Source: Zygnema cylindricum (taxonomy: Eukaryota; Streptophyta; Zygnematophyceae; Zygnematales; Zygnemataceae). From it: a DNA stretch of 64,000 nucleotides. Positions 33,790 through 47,288 of this stretch are shown here, one piece after another. Position 1 is the first letter of the stretch; every line of letters starts with the position of its first letter. Below the pieces are notes generated by a model. The model was given only the letters and a program-made list of their open reading frames with translations, was not told the origin of the DNA and did not search any database. The stretch lies in the NCBI GenBank assembly GCA_037447655.1, contig JBBHKE010000926.1, forward strand, positions 144,038 through 208,037, in the 5' to 3' direction. The position numbers and the translations under genes are program-made.

Positions 33790-34739
33790 GGCAGCTTACA
33801 CGAAGCCCCTAAGATAACCCTGACCCCTTTTTGTTTCGATAAAAATAATTGCCACCCTGGCATAAAAAAAACCCGATCACCTTCATCCTTGTAAAGACGA
33901 GACTCCCTTGAGTGGATAGCAAAAAGAATCTCTGAATTTGCTCCCCTGTGAAGTAAGTTATGAAGGGTCAAAGTTTACTCTTTATAGGGAAGCGCTCAGG
34001 GAGAGAAGACGTTGTCTACCAAATTTTCTAAGTCGTAAATCCCTCTGTAAACCCTCTACTACTAGAGTACAACACCAATCAAAATACTGTGTCGTACAGA
34101 AAGGTACAAGTGCCGTAGTACTTTCTATACGGCCATCCTACAGCATGGCCAAAAAGATGACGGTTGCCATATTCGGATTTGTTCCCACATTCTCCGGAGA
34201 TGCCACAAGCCATTTGGGGTGTGCTACGTGTCACTTGACGTGGTGGTGACAGAAAAACCGTCAAAACTCATATTTCACGATCTCGGCACCTTTAGTGGCG
34301 GTAAGATCAAATCGGCTTCCAATTCTAGCCGTCGAAAATAAATGCGCGATATTTGTTTCGCCGTCGAAACAAATGCGCGGTATTCTTTTCGCGAGGTATA
34401 GTAAACCGTACTATACTATACATTATCTATGTCTTAAGAATCTATTCGCGCTGTTAAATGAATTTGTTTACGTGTATATATTTATATAATAATCGAACCC
34501 TATATATTTCAGCACTAGTCCTAGACTAATAGGATAAAGCTAATGGCTACTTGCGACTTTGACAGACGACATGTACCAAGATCAAATCTTGGGTCCGTCA
34601 AGTTCCTTTTTGGTAAACCTACCAAACTACTGCCTGCCTCTTTCTGGACAGCATAGACAACCATGGTTTTAGCCCCCTCCCCAGCCTTCAGTGACTGCGA
34701 CAAGTGTGGGAGTTCAAGAGAGGAGTTAGAGGCAGATGT
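33790..34739 (-). repeat. 5' LTR of element D (incomplete)
   Basis: It matches 28198-29225 from GGCAGCTTACACGAAGCCCC onward, and its inner end has lost about 30 bp. It retains an altered CACGTG region (TGCTACGTGTCAC near 34223), a tRNA-like segment near 34520-34600 and the hairpin near 34665-34735. Confidence 0.7.
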
Positions 34740-35747
34740 TGTTAAAATTAGTTTAATATGTTATTTTCTAGGTCTAAATAATTTGCTACAAATAAGAAAA
34801 GAAAAAGGCGGCCAGCTTGCCTCCACCTCCTTTCTTTACCCACCATACTTGTCGTAGTCACTGAGGGATAGAGAGGGTGGCTGAGCCATGGCTGTCCTAG
34901 CTTAAGCAGGCAAGACTAAAGAGTGACTTATGTCACTCTCAACAAATGGTTGAGTCCGGCAGGACTCGAACCTCTAACCGGCAGAGCGCTACGTAGCCGT
35001 TGGCTCTAACCAGTCTGTCGTAGAAGTCCGTTAGGGTGCATTAGGTTTGATAAATATTTAAACACTATTGAGACCATGAATTCAATTAACGGCACGACAA
35101 ACTAAAGAACATAGAACCTAGTGGTATATACACTGTGAAACATTATCTCGCACGAAACAAATGAATCAGATATTTGTTTCGACGGCCAACATTCAATGTT
35201 AGATTTAATCCGACGGCGTATATCTCTGCCGAGATCGCGGAATGGTCACTTTGGCGTTTATAGACATGGCATGACGTGGCGCCACGTGGAGGGATGACAT
35301 TTGGTCGCGGGAATTCTATGGAACATAAGGACGAATTAAAAGTGGGCACGCGTCCACTCAATGGCCTTGCCGTACACAGGTCGTACAAAAAGTACATCGG
35401 ATGTAGTACCTTTCTGTACCCTATAGTCGTTTTATTGGTTCGTACGTTAGTAGATAGGGGTTGTGAGAGGGGTTTAAGACTTAGAGAATTTGGTAGGTAG
35501 TGACCTCTCTCCCTTTGAGAGTTGGTATAAACTTGGCATCTTTGCCACCTTATAATTTATCGGTTCGTTGGTCGTTTTCAGTGATTATTTTTGCTACGGA
35601 CTCAGGGGAGTCCACGCTGCACAGGGTTGCAGTCAAACTCTCATTTTTCCTTCCTAGACAGCAGTGGTGTTGGCTTGAAGTGGGTTAGTTAAATATTATC
35701 TAGAGGCTTCCTGTATTCTGTTGTCCAATGGAGGACACAGAATTGCA
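34740..35747 (+). repeat. Solo copia-type LTR E
   Basis: About 1.0 kb, beginning TGTTAAAATTAG. It is collinear with the LTRs of element A: TTTTCTAGGTCTAAATA, then hairpin with ACTTGTCGTAGTCACTGAGG, then an antisense tRNA-like segment with a perfect GGTTCGAGTCC box. CCACGTGGAGG, a GTAC cluster, ATTGG and TTGGTATAAACTTGG (TATA-like) follow. The right limit (near AATTGCA at 35747) and a target duplication are uncertain. Confidence 0.7.
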
Positions 35748-37817
35748 AGGCGCTCAGCGATGGGCAATGTTAAAGCGATTCAAATATTGGTAAACACACA
35801 CTAGTAAGGCTTATGGTGTCTCCTTGTGTGGCAAAAAAGTGGTTTTTTCTGTCATTTTCCTCAAAAACTTAGCACTTTACCTATTAAATTAAAACCGTAC
35901 GAAGTAATTTAAAAAAAAACAATTTGCGTCACCTCTAAAGGTGAACCTCCATTAGTGACAAAGAGAGGTTCTTTATTGGATGCCGTACAACTTCGTACAG
36001 CTTCGTACGATTTTTTTGTTGTCGAACGAAACATGTTTCATGTATACTCGTCACAGTCAGGATACTTCAAGCGTTACTTGAAGCGTTCTGTCAGTATATT
36101 CCATCTGTAGGATACTCTAAAAGTGCGTTTCCATATGCCAAAGTAAGGGTTTATTTCTGTCGTTTTCTTGTTAAACTTAGAGCCGTACCGCATAAGTTTC
36201 AACAGTACAAAAAAATATAAAAAAGGAGAAGTACGTTTTGCGTTATCGTCGAATTTAGGATGTAGTACATGTTGTCGTCTTGTGTTCTTCAACCCACGGC
36301 CACGCCAAAAACGTCATTTTGAAACTTTTCTTTAAAACACCGGGGCGATGTGTTTTAAAATAAAGTATTTTCTAAAAACAAATAGTAACACGTATTCGCA
36401 TGTGTATCAAATTTTACAAAAATTTCAAACGAATTCAAGCAACGTCGAAAAGTACACTATTCGTTATGTTTTTTCGTTTGCGTCCATCAAAGCACACAAT
36501 TTGTTTTATTTTGTCGCGTTTCTTTCATACGGATTTTTTCATCTTAGGGGTCTATAAACTACGATGCCATTTCACGAAATTGTGAGAAATCTCTGAGGGC
36601 GTCTCAACAAGTCGCACAAGCCGGCTCTCTCACGCAACCTCACATTCACGCCTTTGCAAACTTCACTATTCCTCATCCTTTCACGAGGCGGCTCTACGCT
36701 GACTGGTGGGAAGCTAGAGAGAACTTGTTTTGCCTTAAAAAAATGAAAACCCACAATTATCATTGCTATGTTTTTTAACCCGGACAAAGGCGGATAATAA
36801 GTCTATTTTACAAAGTTGTTTCATCTAAAAATTTTACCACGTTTTTACAGGCTCATAATTACCAAAAAACAAATCTAATTATTGTGCTTAATATTGGTTT
36901 TATTATGTTACACTTAATCTACTATGCAAATCGGTTGTCCTAAAACCAATTTTTATCATGATTGTTATTATTTTTACTATTTTCTTTATTATCTTTAATT
37001 CTTTACACAAGAATGAAAAAAACAATGCATCCACAAGGAGTTAAAAAAAAAACTTAAATTTTTGGTGATTGTTCTAAATATGAGATAGGTTTCTCAAATA
37101 GGAAAAGAGATACAAAGCGCGTGGAAATGTCGAAAAAGGCAGCCGTACAAAAAAGGCAGCGTCAACCATGGATAGCATCCACGGACAAAGGGTTAAGAAG
37201 GTAAACGACTACAAATGTCACATAAAATTATGAGGCATCACCCACAGTTTTAAACAATCTGGTGCGTCCTCACAAATTGTAGACGTTGACAGCCGTCACG
37301 GTTATTCTCTTAAAGGTAAGATTCAACCACAAATTTTGCAGCAGCAAAATTGAAAGCAATCAAAGGTAACAATTTAGGGTTTGAAAAGTTTTGAGTCATT
37401 TGTGGACTCCTTTGCTCTTGGAGAAGTGAACAACTCCACTTTCCTTCTCCTCCATTAGCAAATTTCCCATTTCCCACTACATCAAGATCGTTTCGAAATC
37501 TAACCTCACATCCGCACCCTTCATGGCTTTAAGCACTCCCTCTATACATGATTCATCGTTAAGAGAAGGCATGTTTGTTTGGCCTCTAGGTAATTGGAGT
37601 GAGATTCACCGGTGGCTACCTTGCCCACCCTGCTTCAGTCCTTAGGGCCTAAGGACGCCCCACATCTAACCAGGGGCCGCTGGCAGTGTGGTCACTTAGT
37701 TTCCCTCCAATCCCCTACCAGTTCACATTGTGGTTCCACCTACACGGGTCAGAGCACCCTCACCAATCACTACTAACGATTTTGGGTGAGCAAGTTTCTC
37801 CTTGGCTTCTAATCAAA
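35748..37817. other. Non-coding dispersed-repeat region
   Basis: The segment at about 36400-36620 (TTCAAACGAATTCAAGC and on) and that at about 37085-37255 (ATGGATAGCATCCA, CACCCACAGTTTTAAAC) recur as a compact pair at about 39445-39830. No gene is supported. Confidence 0.5.
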
Positions 37818-38395
37818 GCTCCGATACCATATGTAACAAGATTTCCTACCTCTCAAAAAATCGCATCAATACAACTAATTTCAACCACACATTCCACACA
37901 TTGGAAATTACACATTCACATTGGAAAGCACTCACTTAAAAGATCAACTTTAAATCAGAAGAAGCTTCTGTCCACATCACATTCAGCTTGGTCTTTTGTT
38001 TTCTTAGCTCAACCCTTCTTTTGAAGTATTTTCCCCTGCTTTCCACTCTTAAGTAATTTTATCTCTTAACTACTAAAACACTGCTAGTTAGTTAAAGATT
38101 CCAGTGCAAGAATGCCATTGCTCCAATTTGGTATTATGTGCTCAAGACCAAGATCAGTCCAAATTTCCACAAACATTTCCAAAGGAAAATATCCCTAGTC
38201 TGCTCTTGTACGTCACTAATTATCCATCATCGCCTTTTTCCACAAACATTTCCAAAGGAAAATATCCCTAGTCTGCTCTTGTACTTCACTATTTATCCAT
38301 CATCGCCTTCGACTAGCCAGGCCAGAGTTAACGTTTCGTTGAATAGGTTTTACCTGGGCCAATCATTAATCAGCTGGGACTCAGACTGACCAATG
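37818..38395 (-). mobile_element. Remnant of a second copia lineage (conventional primer site)
   Basis: On the minus strand TGGTATCGGAGC (37829-37818) is the complement of the 3' end of initiator tRNA-Met, the usual plant copia primer site, with one mismatch to the common TGGTATCAGAGC. It lies two bases after an LTR-like end ...TTACA, with LTR DNA presumed in 37832 to about 38395. No internal coding region was recognised. Confidence 0.45.
38164..38309. repeat. Tandem duplication, unit about 74 bp
   Basis: Two copies of TTTCCACAAACATTTCCAAA...CCATCATCGCC lie side by side with two substitutions. They sit inside the presumed LTR of the preceding remnant. Confidence 0.9.
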
Positions 38396-41300
38396 CAAAA
38401 ACGTGAGAAATCTCTCACTAACTATGTAGCATTTCCAACCAATCGAACGTTACTTTTCACTACGTAAAATTCACGTGCAAAAGTGCGCAAGAACCAAAAC
38501 GCGAATTTACAGGGACGCGCGTCACAAATTTCACACACGAAACTACCTTCGAAATTCTATAAAGTGAAAGTGGCGTTTTGTATTAAAAATTGTACGAAAC
38601 GAACCATCGTGCGTACCAAACAAAATATTGATTCATTTGGTACTTTTTAAACATGCGCTTGAAATTCCGCGGCTAGAATGACCCTTAACCCGTTACAATG
38701 AAAACCTATTCATTATTTTGACCTCGCGTTGTTGCCTAAATACACCAATCGCTATATCTTTTAAATTACAACTCTAAATCGTGCGATTCTTTCGCGAACG
38801 TCTACCAAATTCATTACTCTATATTCGTAACACTTAAATAGCCATTTTCAAACAAGTTTGGTCCACTATAAGTGTTACAAACAAGACCTAAAAACGACAT
38901 CGGAACTTACGTTTGTGACGATTGTATACGTCAACAATACCTATGACGGCTATGAATGTCTACAATATGTGTTGTCACACGTTATTTTTTGGAACTGCTT
39001 GTGACGTCGCACATTTTACCGTGACATTGTAGATGTATGGCATTCCAGCTTGTGCAGTTTCACGATTGAAGAAGATGCGTTTTGCCTTCGCGTCCCTTGT
39101 TCGGTCAACGTGAAATGCCATCAGAATTTCGAGACCCCTGCAAAAAAAAATATATGTATTTTCTCGCGCTCTCGCCTAAATATACCAATTGATATATCTT
39201 TTAAAATACAACTCTAAATTGTAAAGACGTCGCACGAAAGAAATCTAAAATTCTTTTGCGGACGTCTACCAAATTCAATAGTTTATATTCGTAACACTTA
39301 AATACCCATTTAAGAACAAGTTCGATCTACTATTACTGTTACATCATCCCCTCCTTTATTTAACTAACCTTAGTTAAAACACATTTCATTCTCAAAGAGG
39401 GACTTGTATATTATTATCTCTCCAATACCTTAGTAAAAACTCAAAAATTTTCAAACGAATTCAAGCTACGACGAAAAGTACACAATTTGTTATATTTTTT
39501 CCATTTGTGTCTATCAAAAAACACAATTTGCTTTAATTTGTCTAGTTTTGTTCAGTATGGATTTTTCATTTCAAGGGTCTGCAAATTACGAAGCCATTTG
39601 ACAAAATCGTGAGAAATCTCTAAGGCGCCCCAACAACTCTCACACGCCTCCTCTCTCACGTAGAATAGAGATTAAAAGCGGGTTGAAATTGTCAAAAAGG
39701 CAACCGTATAGAGAAGGCAGCAGAAAAGACACTTCTTTAGCCATGGACAGCATCCATGGACAAAGGGTTAAAATGGAAAACGTCTACAAATGACACAAAA
39801 AATTACGAGGCGTCACCCACAGTTTTAAACTAGGCCTGTGTTTGAATAAGCGTGGCCTATGTCACATGTAAGGTTCTTATCTCACATCTATCGTGGATCG
39901 TATATGACCTTTCCATGTTTACATATTTTAAACGTCCAATGTGTAGTTGGGTTTTTATCTCACATCTATCGTGGATCGTCTTGTACATATTTTAGGCCTT
40001 GTAACCATGTAATAGATTCTTTGATATAGTATTTTGGATTGTAGTGAAAATTATGCGTACTACTTTGAAAAACGTCTCAATGTGCGAAAATGAATTCATA
40101 ATTTTGACATGTGACGGTTGTAGACGTAGGTACAACTTTGTGATGGTTGAAGAAGACTACGATACTTTTGACGATTGGTGACGCTAACAAAAACAACGAC
40201 AGTTGTATACGTCTAGATTTTTGTAATTTTGTGACATTGTAGATGTTTAGGGTTTTGTGACATTGTGACGCCATGCTTACTTGTGACAACCTCGACGTCA
40301 CAAATTCAATATATTTTCGTGATGGCTATCCAATTTCGTTTTTTCGACTTTTCGCACTCCACTTGCCATAAAAATATAAATAAAGGTAGTTAAAAGAATT
40401 ATTTTTCAACTATATTTCATTTCATACCAATAGTGTCGCGCCTCATTCTAAAAAGTGTGTGATAAAAATGATAGTGTGAGAGGGAGAGGGGAGAGGCGAC
40501 GACGGCGAAAAATCATGAAGGACCCCATGAATGAAAGTGGAGGTCCGAGGCCCTTCCAGATGTTTTTCCGTACAAGCACGTGACGGTCAGGGAGGGAGAA
40601 AACGAGTACTCTCTCTCGTCCTAAAATTTTCCCACCCGTGTAGTGCATGCGTGGGACGTCTTTCCTTCGTTGTTTGGGTGATACTTGAACCCTCGCGAAG
40701 CGATTATTTATATAATTTTTTAAAACACTTTCTCTTGCCCCGGGGTCAAAAAGAGAAAAAGGCCAAAATGCATTCACATGACGACTAACATGTAGTACAT
40801 TCGAAGTATCGAATTGACGTTCACCGTATTTTGGTAAAAACGGTCTTCTCGTACGACTAAAGTTTTTCTCAAAGTCCCTTGAATTTTGGGCAAAACGACA
40901 AACAAAAGTCAATACTTTAATACATGGGGACGCCACTTTAGGGTATGTGCCCATATAATAGGTACTTTGAAGTAGTACTTTGGATTTTAGTGAAGATTCT
41001 CCTTACTAATTTTCAGAGCGTTCCAATGTAGTAAAAATGAAGTCGTAACTTTGAAATGTGACGGTTGTACACGTGGGTACAACTTTGTGATGATTGCAGA
41101 CGATAACTAAATATCTAACAATTGGTGACGTCAACAAAAAAAAGGGCGGTTGTAGATGTCGAGTTTCGTTGTGACATTGTAGATTAACAATGTTTTGTGA
41201 CAGTATAGGGGACGAAAGAGAGGCAGTGGGAGAGGGCAAGAGGGAAAAAAAGTGGAAAGATGGAATAGTTTGATTTAATTAAATTCATGTCTTTAAATTT

Positions 41301-43013
41301 TTGGGTTTAACAACATAACATATTTTTTTTTCTCCGAAAACAATTTTGATATTTTTTTTTCAATGGCAGGTTTTATAGAATAAGAATAAAGCCATATAAG
41401 AGAAGTCATATAATGTAAAGATGGGTTCAAGTAAATATAACAATATTTTGTTTTACTTGTAGTCTACGTGTCTGATATGGATGAATGATTTTTGAGTTTT
41501 TTAATAAGATTACAATATCAAAAAATTCTAACATGGATATTACCAGGCACAATCCAAAGGTTAAATTTCCTTAGGGTAATTTTGACCTAAGTGTTTTATT
41601 CAATGACGGCTATAAGTGGTTATAGTCCCCAATTGTCACTTGTTACAAATGCATCACATTATCACAACAAGATTGAGAATTTTAACGTTTTACGATGTCT
41701 TGTTTCAAGATTTCGAGTTTGTATGCTTTCGTGGTCTACATTTTAACGATGAAAAAATGCCATAAGATTCAGTGCTATACGGTGGGAAATAATGTCTCGT
41801 CTAAAGCTATTTTTTCTTGAAGTGTGTCCATAACATGATTTACGCTTTGTTCATTACGTTTTTAGTAACGTTCATCTCAAATTTTTGAAGTTAAGTAACG
41901 TTGTAGGATATTGTGACGTTGTTGGAGAGATTTTTGAATTTGATAAATTCCTATGCAAAAATGCATATATATATATATAAAAAAAAAATGTATATACGCA
42001 TATATTTATATTTATAAGGACGTCAGTTACTTACTGTCAAATTGGATAAGCTTCGCAACAAAGAAAAGGTGAAACTTGATATTTTTTGAAATTTAAATAC
42101 AATTATAAAGCCAAAAGTATATACGAAAACTAGGATTTTCAATTAGTATTCGTGTCAGTTGACGGATGACACTCGTAGCTTTTTCTCCCATTAAACCTTC
42201 GAATGTTGTAGGATATGTTTTGCAAATATTTTAAGGAGCGGGGCTTAGGGTACTTTCGCATGTAACCGAAACTTTAGTCTTGTAACTTTGTTTTTAGCGC
42301 AGATTCTCCGTACTACTTTCAGAGCATTCAAATGTAAAAAAATGAAATCGTTACTTTAGATTGTGACGGTTGTAGACAACTACAAAACCTGCGACAGTTG
42401 ATGACGTTTACAAAATAACGACGGTTGTAGACGTCTAGCTACTTGTGACATTGTAGATGTTTAGGGTTTGTGACTTTTTGACGTCACGCTCAAGTTATGA
42501 CAGCATCGACGTCATAAATTCTAAAAATTTCCGCCATGGTTTCCGAATTTTGTTTTTTAGTCTTTTCTCACATCAAAATATGCCCAAAAATAACCAAAAG
42601 AAATCGTTTTTTGCGATCTTTCATTTGATACCATTATTGACGTTTTTCATTGCAAGAATTGTGAGATAGACGCGGTAGTGAGAAAAGGAGAGAAAAATAG
42701 GCACTTTTACAGAATTCGTTTTTGCGAAATGGCGTCCGTTGGTCAAGACCCCTCCACGGCCCCTGTACGGAAATCAACGCACAGAAAATAGTACACACGG
42801 ACTGGAAACGTGCGCTGGGTTTTATTTTTTGGGTTCTCCGCGCACAAAAAGTGTAAAAAACTATCGATACTTGCGAAAGCATCTATGTATTCGCTCACCT
42901 CTTGGATCTCTTTTCTTAAATCACCTTGCGAGTTGATTTTATGTTAATTTTGAACATGAGCTAGAAGAACGCAAAAGTGGGTCGAAATACGCTATAAGAC
43001 AAATTGCATCGTG
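38396..43013. other. Non-coding region with a recurrent TGACGGTTGTAGACGT motif
   Basis: About a dozen copies of a motif near GTGACGGTTGTAGACGT or GTGACATTGTAGATGT occur at about 38910, 39021, 40111, 40231, 41059, 41150, 42363, 42420 and 42446. Inverse-orientation copies lie at about 37207 and 39781. Three longer repeats (about 39990-40330, 40960-41205, 42270-42520) contain them. A second repeat pair lies at about 38720-38870 and 39165-39340. A 168-codon ORF at 40448-40954 has no recognisable features. Confidence 0.5.
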
Positions 43014-43018
43014 CTAGA

Positions 43019-45374
43019 TGTAATTATATGGGCTCCATTGCCACACAGAATTCGCATGTCCAAAGAAGCTAATCTAGATAGTGCCGACTCTAAGTTTATA
43101 TAAACCTAAATGATTGACCCCTTGAGAATCACAACCCCATTACAACTTCACCCCTGTGAAATAAGACTTTCTGTGTGCTCAGTTCCACCACAAAATGCAA
43201 AGTTAGAATATGAGTTTTAGATAACATTCCCCACTTTGACTTTCCCTTAGAAATGCAGCCACCTTGGCAAGCAAACACTTTGACAAATTACACTCTTATG
43301 TAGCCTGGACTCCCTTAAGTTCGCAGCAAAAAGATTCACTGAAAACGATCAACTGAGTTAAAAGTCATGGCTGGCCAAAGTTAGCCTTTTATACAAGATG
43401 CTCTCTAAGAGAGAGGCGGCTATATACCAAAATATTCTAAAGTCTTAAAACCCCTCTCTAAACCCCCTAGTATTGAGGTACGCACGAATTACATGACTAT
43501 AGCGTAAAAGAAAGTACAAGTGCCGAAGTACTTTCTGTACGGTTCTTGTACGACATTGCCATAATGTGACATTTGTCACATGTGGAATTGTCATCTCGCG
43601 TTCCGGAGATCCCGCAATCCTCTAGGATATTGCCACGTGTCATCCGGAGTGGCGGCGTCCGAAAACGCCAAAGCGGCCATTCCAGAATCCTGGCTCGCAC
43701 CACGGCCATCGATCAATGTCGGCTTTTGATATAGACCGTCGAAATAAATGTCTGTATCATTTATTTCGTACGGTATATAAAGTAGAGTAGGTTTTATGCT
43801 TCTAGCAGTTAAATGGAATGTTCGGCGTGTATCTATTTAAATATTTATCATACCGTGTGTAGTCTAGCATTGGTCCTAGGCTATTGGATAAAGCTAACGG
43901 CTACAGTTGACTTGACGGGCGGTAGGTACCAGGATTGATTCCTGGGTCCGTCATAATCCTTTTGGTAAATCTACCTTATCCGATACCTGTCACTCTAGGT
44001 TGCTTAGGCAGCCATGACTCTAGCTCCCTCTCCAGCCTTCAGTGACTACAACAAGTGTGGGGGCTTAGAGGAGGGAGTTAGAGGCAGACTTTCTTTGCCT
44101 TTTTCTTATCCTAATACAAACCTAGAAAATACACAAATCTCAACAATTACAAAGCCAATTACACGTGTCAAAGAATTGATTTATGATAAGGGTGTCACGA
44201 TTCTAAAGGGAAGTATTCCCTTCGTGGGGAGGTTTCACATATTATGCCTTCGTTAGTAATGCCTTAAGTGTCATAACGTTTTTTTGTGTTTTTGTGTGTC
44301 TAAAAACTAAAAACATTCACATTAGTTTAAGCACTTAACGCCAATTTGTGTGTCTACTTTGTAGTGTTTGTGTTGAGCTGCCATCAACACTATTTCTTAT
44401 GAAAGTGTAGTACCCTGACAGCATCAGCCGAGATACGTATTTGTAGGTACGAAGCATATAAATTAGCGTAAAAATTAAAGTTATTTTCGGTTGCTTTACG
44501 CTTTTAGCTATTTTATGCTTTATTTTAAATAATGTCCCCGCTCTTTTTAGCGGCTAACAGGTACACCGTGAATCGCTATTAGCGTGTTGAACGCTAATTG
44601 AGGTACCATGTTTTTTTTGGCAAATTCTCAAATAGAATTAAACATTCTAAATGTTTCTACACGTTATTTGAGGTAGCCCATTAAATAGGATTCATGACTC
44701 TGATATAGTGCCATTATAAATAGTATAGTGTACGAAATGTCAGAGGCGTACTATTCTGTACTTTTTCAAGTAGAAAAGTACATAAAAAATATTCACGCAT
44801 TTGTCACATGTGGAATTGTCATCTCGCGTTCCGGAGATCCCGCAATCCTCTAGGATATTGCCACGTGTCATCCGGAGTGGCGGCGTCCGAAAACGCCAAA
44901 GCGGCCATTCCAGAATCCTGGCTCGCACCACGGCCATCGATCAATGTCGGCTTTTGATATAGACCGTCGAAATAAATGTCTGTATCATTTATTTCGTACG
45001 GTATATAAAGTAGAGTAGGTTTTATGCTTCTAGCAGTTAAATGGAATGTTCGGCGTGTATCTATTTAAATATTTATCATACCGTGTGTAGTCTAGCATTG
45101 GTCCTAGGCTATTGGATAAAGCTAACGGCTACAGTTGACTTGACGGGCGGTAGGTACCAGGATTGATTCCTGGGTCCGTCATAATCCTTTTGGTAAATCT
45201 ACCTTATCCGATACCTGTCACTCTAGGTTGCTTAGGCAGCCATGACTCTAGCTCCCTCTCCAGCCTTCAGTGACTACAACAAGTGTGGGGGCTTGGAGAA
45301 GGGAGTTAGAGGCAGTCTGCTTGTGCCTTCTTCTTATCCTAATACAAACCTAGAAAATACACAAATTTCAACAC
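43019..45374 (-). repeat. 3' LTR of element I, partly duplicated
   Basis: A full LTR (43019-44145) is followed by 652 bp of unrelated DNA (44146-44797). A second copy of the last 575 bp or so (ATTTGTCACATGTGG to CAACA, 44798-45374) follows. The two 575-bp copies are nearly identical except close to the end. The unrelated segment contains a lone M1 MITE end (CACCGTGAATCGCTATTAGC near 44573). Confidence 0.7.
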
Positions 45375-45391
45375 TCCCCTTATTTTCTAGT

Positions 45392-47284
45392 CTATTTTCT
45401 TTTCAATTCCCACACACAAAAAACAAAAAAAACCATCCGCTCCCCTTTTTTCTTTCTTTTTATTTTCCATTTATAAAACTTTAAGAAAATACCCTCGTAT
45501 TTCAAAAGGTCTACTATATGAGCTGAAATAAACATTCCATCTTGTTGATCACACATTTTATTTAGCATCCCACTTTTCATAAATCTAAGCAAAGATTTTA
45601 TCCACCTCATCTCTTTTCCATCTACACTAAATCTGATTTCCCTCTTGTAGTTCAAACAGCCAGCCCCATCTCCAATGTGCAACACACACCCAGATGTTAT
45701 CCCTTTTACAGATACACCTTCATAGATGGCATCACTCCCATTAGTGATGTCAAAGCCCTTACCCCCCAAACTTATCCTTAAATTAAGAGTCCCCACTAAG
45801 TTCCTCATAAAACCTACATCTTCCGTACTCATATTTTTGTCCATGATACTCACCCCATTTTCTGAACTTTCCTCACTCTCTCCCATGGAATTCTTTCCAC
45901 TATCACTTTCTGACTTTATTCGCAATAAATATTTCTCCTCCTCTAAACATTTCATTAAATATTTCTCTTCTACCCTATCATTTAAAACCCCCTCTAGTTT
46001 TACTTCTCCCCTTTCCTCAGAATCCGTTGAAGTTTCCCTATCAGACCAGTTTTTTGTTTCTAGCATATGTATAAAGTTATCTTCATTATTTCTAACTCCC
46101 TCAAGTACCTCCCTTCCCTTTACTTCCTTTATACCTCCAAAAGCACACTGTTGCTTTCGTGGAATTTATGTGTACTTTTCTCTCTTCTCCATTCTACCGA
46201 TGTGAATAAGCTCCAAAATTTCTTCATCCTCTTTCTCCTCTTCCCTTTCTTCCTCCTCATCGACATTCCAACTTCTCGATTTTTCTAAACAAGGGCATTC
46301 CTCCATATAATGACCCATTGCCCCACAAAAGAAGTAAACCCCCTTTTTAAAAGCTCCCATTTCTTTTCCTCTCCCTCTCTTTCAACCGAAGTTTGGATTT
46401 GGTTTACCTTTTTCTTTCTTCCTCTCATCACGCTTCCGCTCGTCACTGCCGTTCTTCTCATCACGCTTCCGCCAGTCACCACCAAGTGTAAATGCATTCA
46501 CCCTGTTACTTCCTCTACGAGGCTCCAAAGTGCTTTCCCTCACAAGAATTATACCCATGGTAATGCTCCAAGTCCATGAGGAGCCATGCATTCCCTGCAT
46601 ACGGTAAATGATGTCTTCTTACTCATCTGGGAGTTTCATCATTAGTGTATTAATCTTTCTCTCCTCAGATTCTACATATCCCGCTCTAGCAAGCTCAACA
46701 TATGACGCAGCAATATCATTGCAAAACTCTACCATGCTACCGTTTTTATAAACATAGGCCTCGATTTCCTGTTTAACTAACTGCTGCCTCTGTATAGTCT
46801 CAAACTTATAAATTTGAATTAGTGTTTCAAAGATTTCCAAAGACTTGGTTAGATTTTAAAAAGTGATAGTTATGGACTTAGACACATATCTAAGTATGAG
46901 ATGTTTTGCTATAGTATTTTTTTATTCCCAATTTTTTTTGTTATTTTCTTCAGTTTTTGGTTCAATTATAATCCCCACAAGTGGAACCGTAGCGGAGAGC
47001 CTAGCTCCCCTCACCATCGGTGTCCCTTTATCCTTCTCCCCTTTTCCCCCTTCCATAAGAATGATTTTCCCTTCACCTTCCGTTGCGTCCTTACTCCGGT
47101 TGGTTTTCCGGAAAGCCCTAGATGATTCTCCATAGTGAGTTCCACCGAAGCCCGGTGGCGGACACCTCATTTGTCTAGAAACAATTCCCCATAAGTGCTT
47201 TTCGAAAACCAATCCCTCTATCGTGAACTCCCAATAAGTGAAGTCTGTTCCATCAAACATAGGCACCCTAGATAATGGGCCCAT
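45392..47284 (-). pseudogene. Gag and pol remnants of element I
   Basis: gag begins at 47284 (MGPLSRVPMFDGTDFTYWEF) inside the primer site TGGGCCCATAAC (47276-47287). It then runs with stops and frameshifts through the Gag core (46840-46619) and a decayed zinc knuckle (YFFCGAMGHYMEEC near 46330). The acidic stretch and QQCAFGG (near 46145) follow. As in element B, protease, integrase and most RT are missing. The downstream fused frame (46066-45392, 224 codons) matches B block for block: DSEERGE, EEKYL, SSENGV, MDKNMST, FDIT, IGDGAGC. This shows the deletions pre-date both insertions. Confidence 0.8.
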
Positions 47285-47288
47285 AACG

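Larger units (their letters stand above)
28198..34739 (-). mobile_element. Degenerate full-length copia element D
   Basis: Left LTR (3' LTR) is 28198-29225. The internal region is 29226 to about 33789, and the right LTR runs from about 33790 to 34739. The LTRs are clearly related but diverged, so the element is older than A or B. The right LTR lacks its R/U5-side terminal bases next to the decayed primer site (GTGGGCCCAATA near 33778). No target duplication could be confirmed. The right edge abuts another LTR starting at 34740. Confidence 0.8.

Noticed and set aside
34930-35030. Candidate tRNA gene on the minus strand with a perfect B-box
   Set aside because: It sits at the homologous position in an LTR where all other copies carry decayed versions, and the acceptor and T stems do not close, so I treat it as the LTR's tRNA-like segment rather than a functional tRNA gene.
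34740-35747. Solo LTR E as the 3' LTR of element F (25342)
   Set aside because: The first 60 bases of F's LTR remnant and of E differ too much for a pair, and the RT/RNase H half of F is missing between them.
40448-40954. 168-codon minus ORF
   Set aside because: It falls in dispersed-repeat DNA, has no domain, no splice context and no codon pattern that I would trust.
43019-44145. Independent solo LTR with its own target duplication
   Set aside because: Left flank CTAGA does not match right flank ATTAC, whereas CTAGA is found after 49477; reinterpreted as part of element I.
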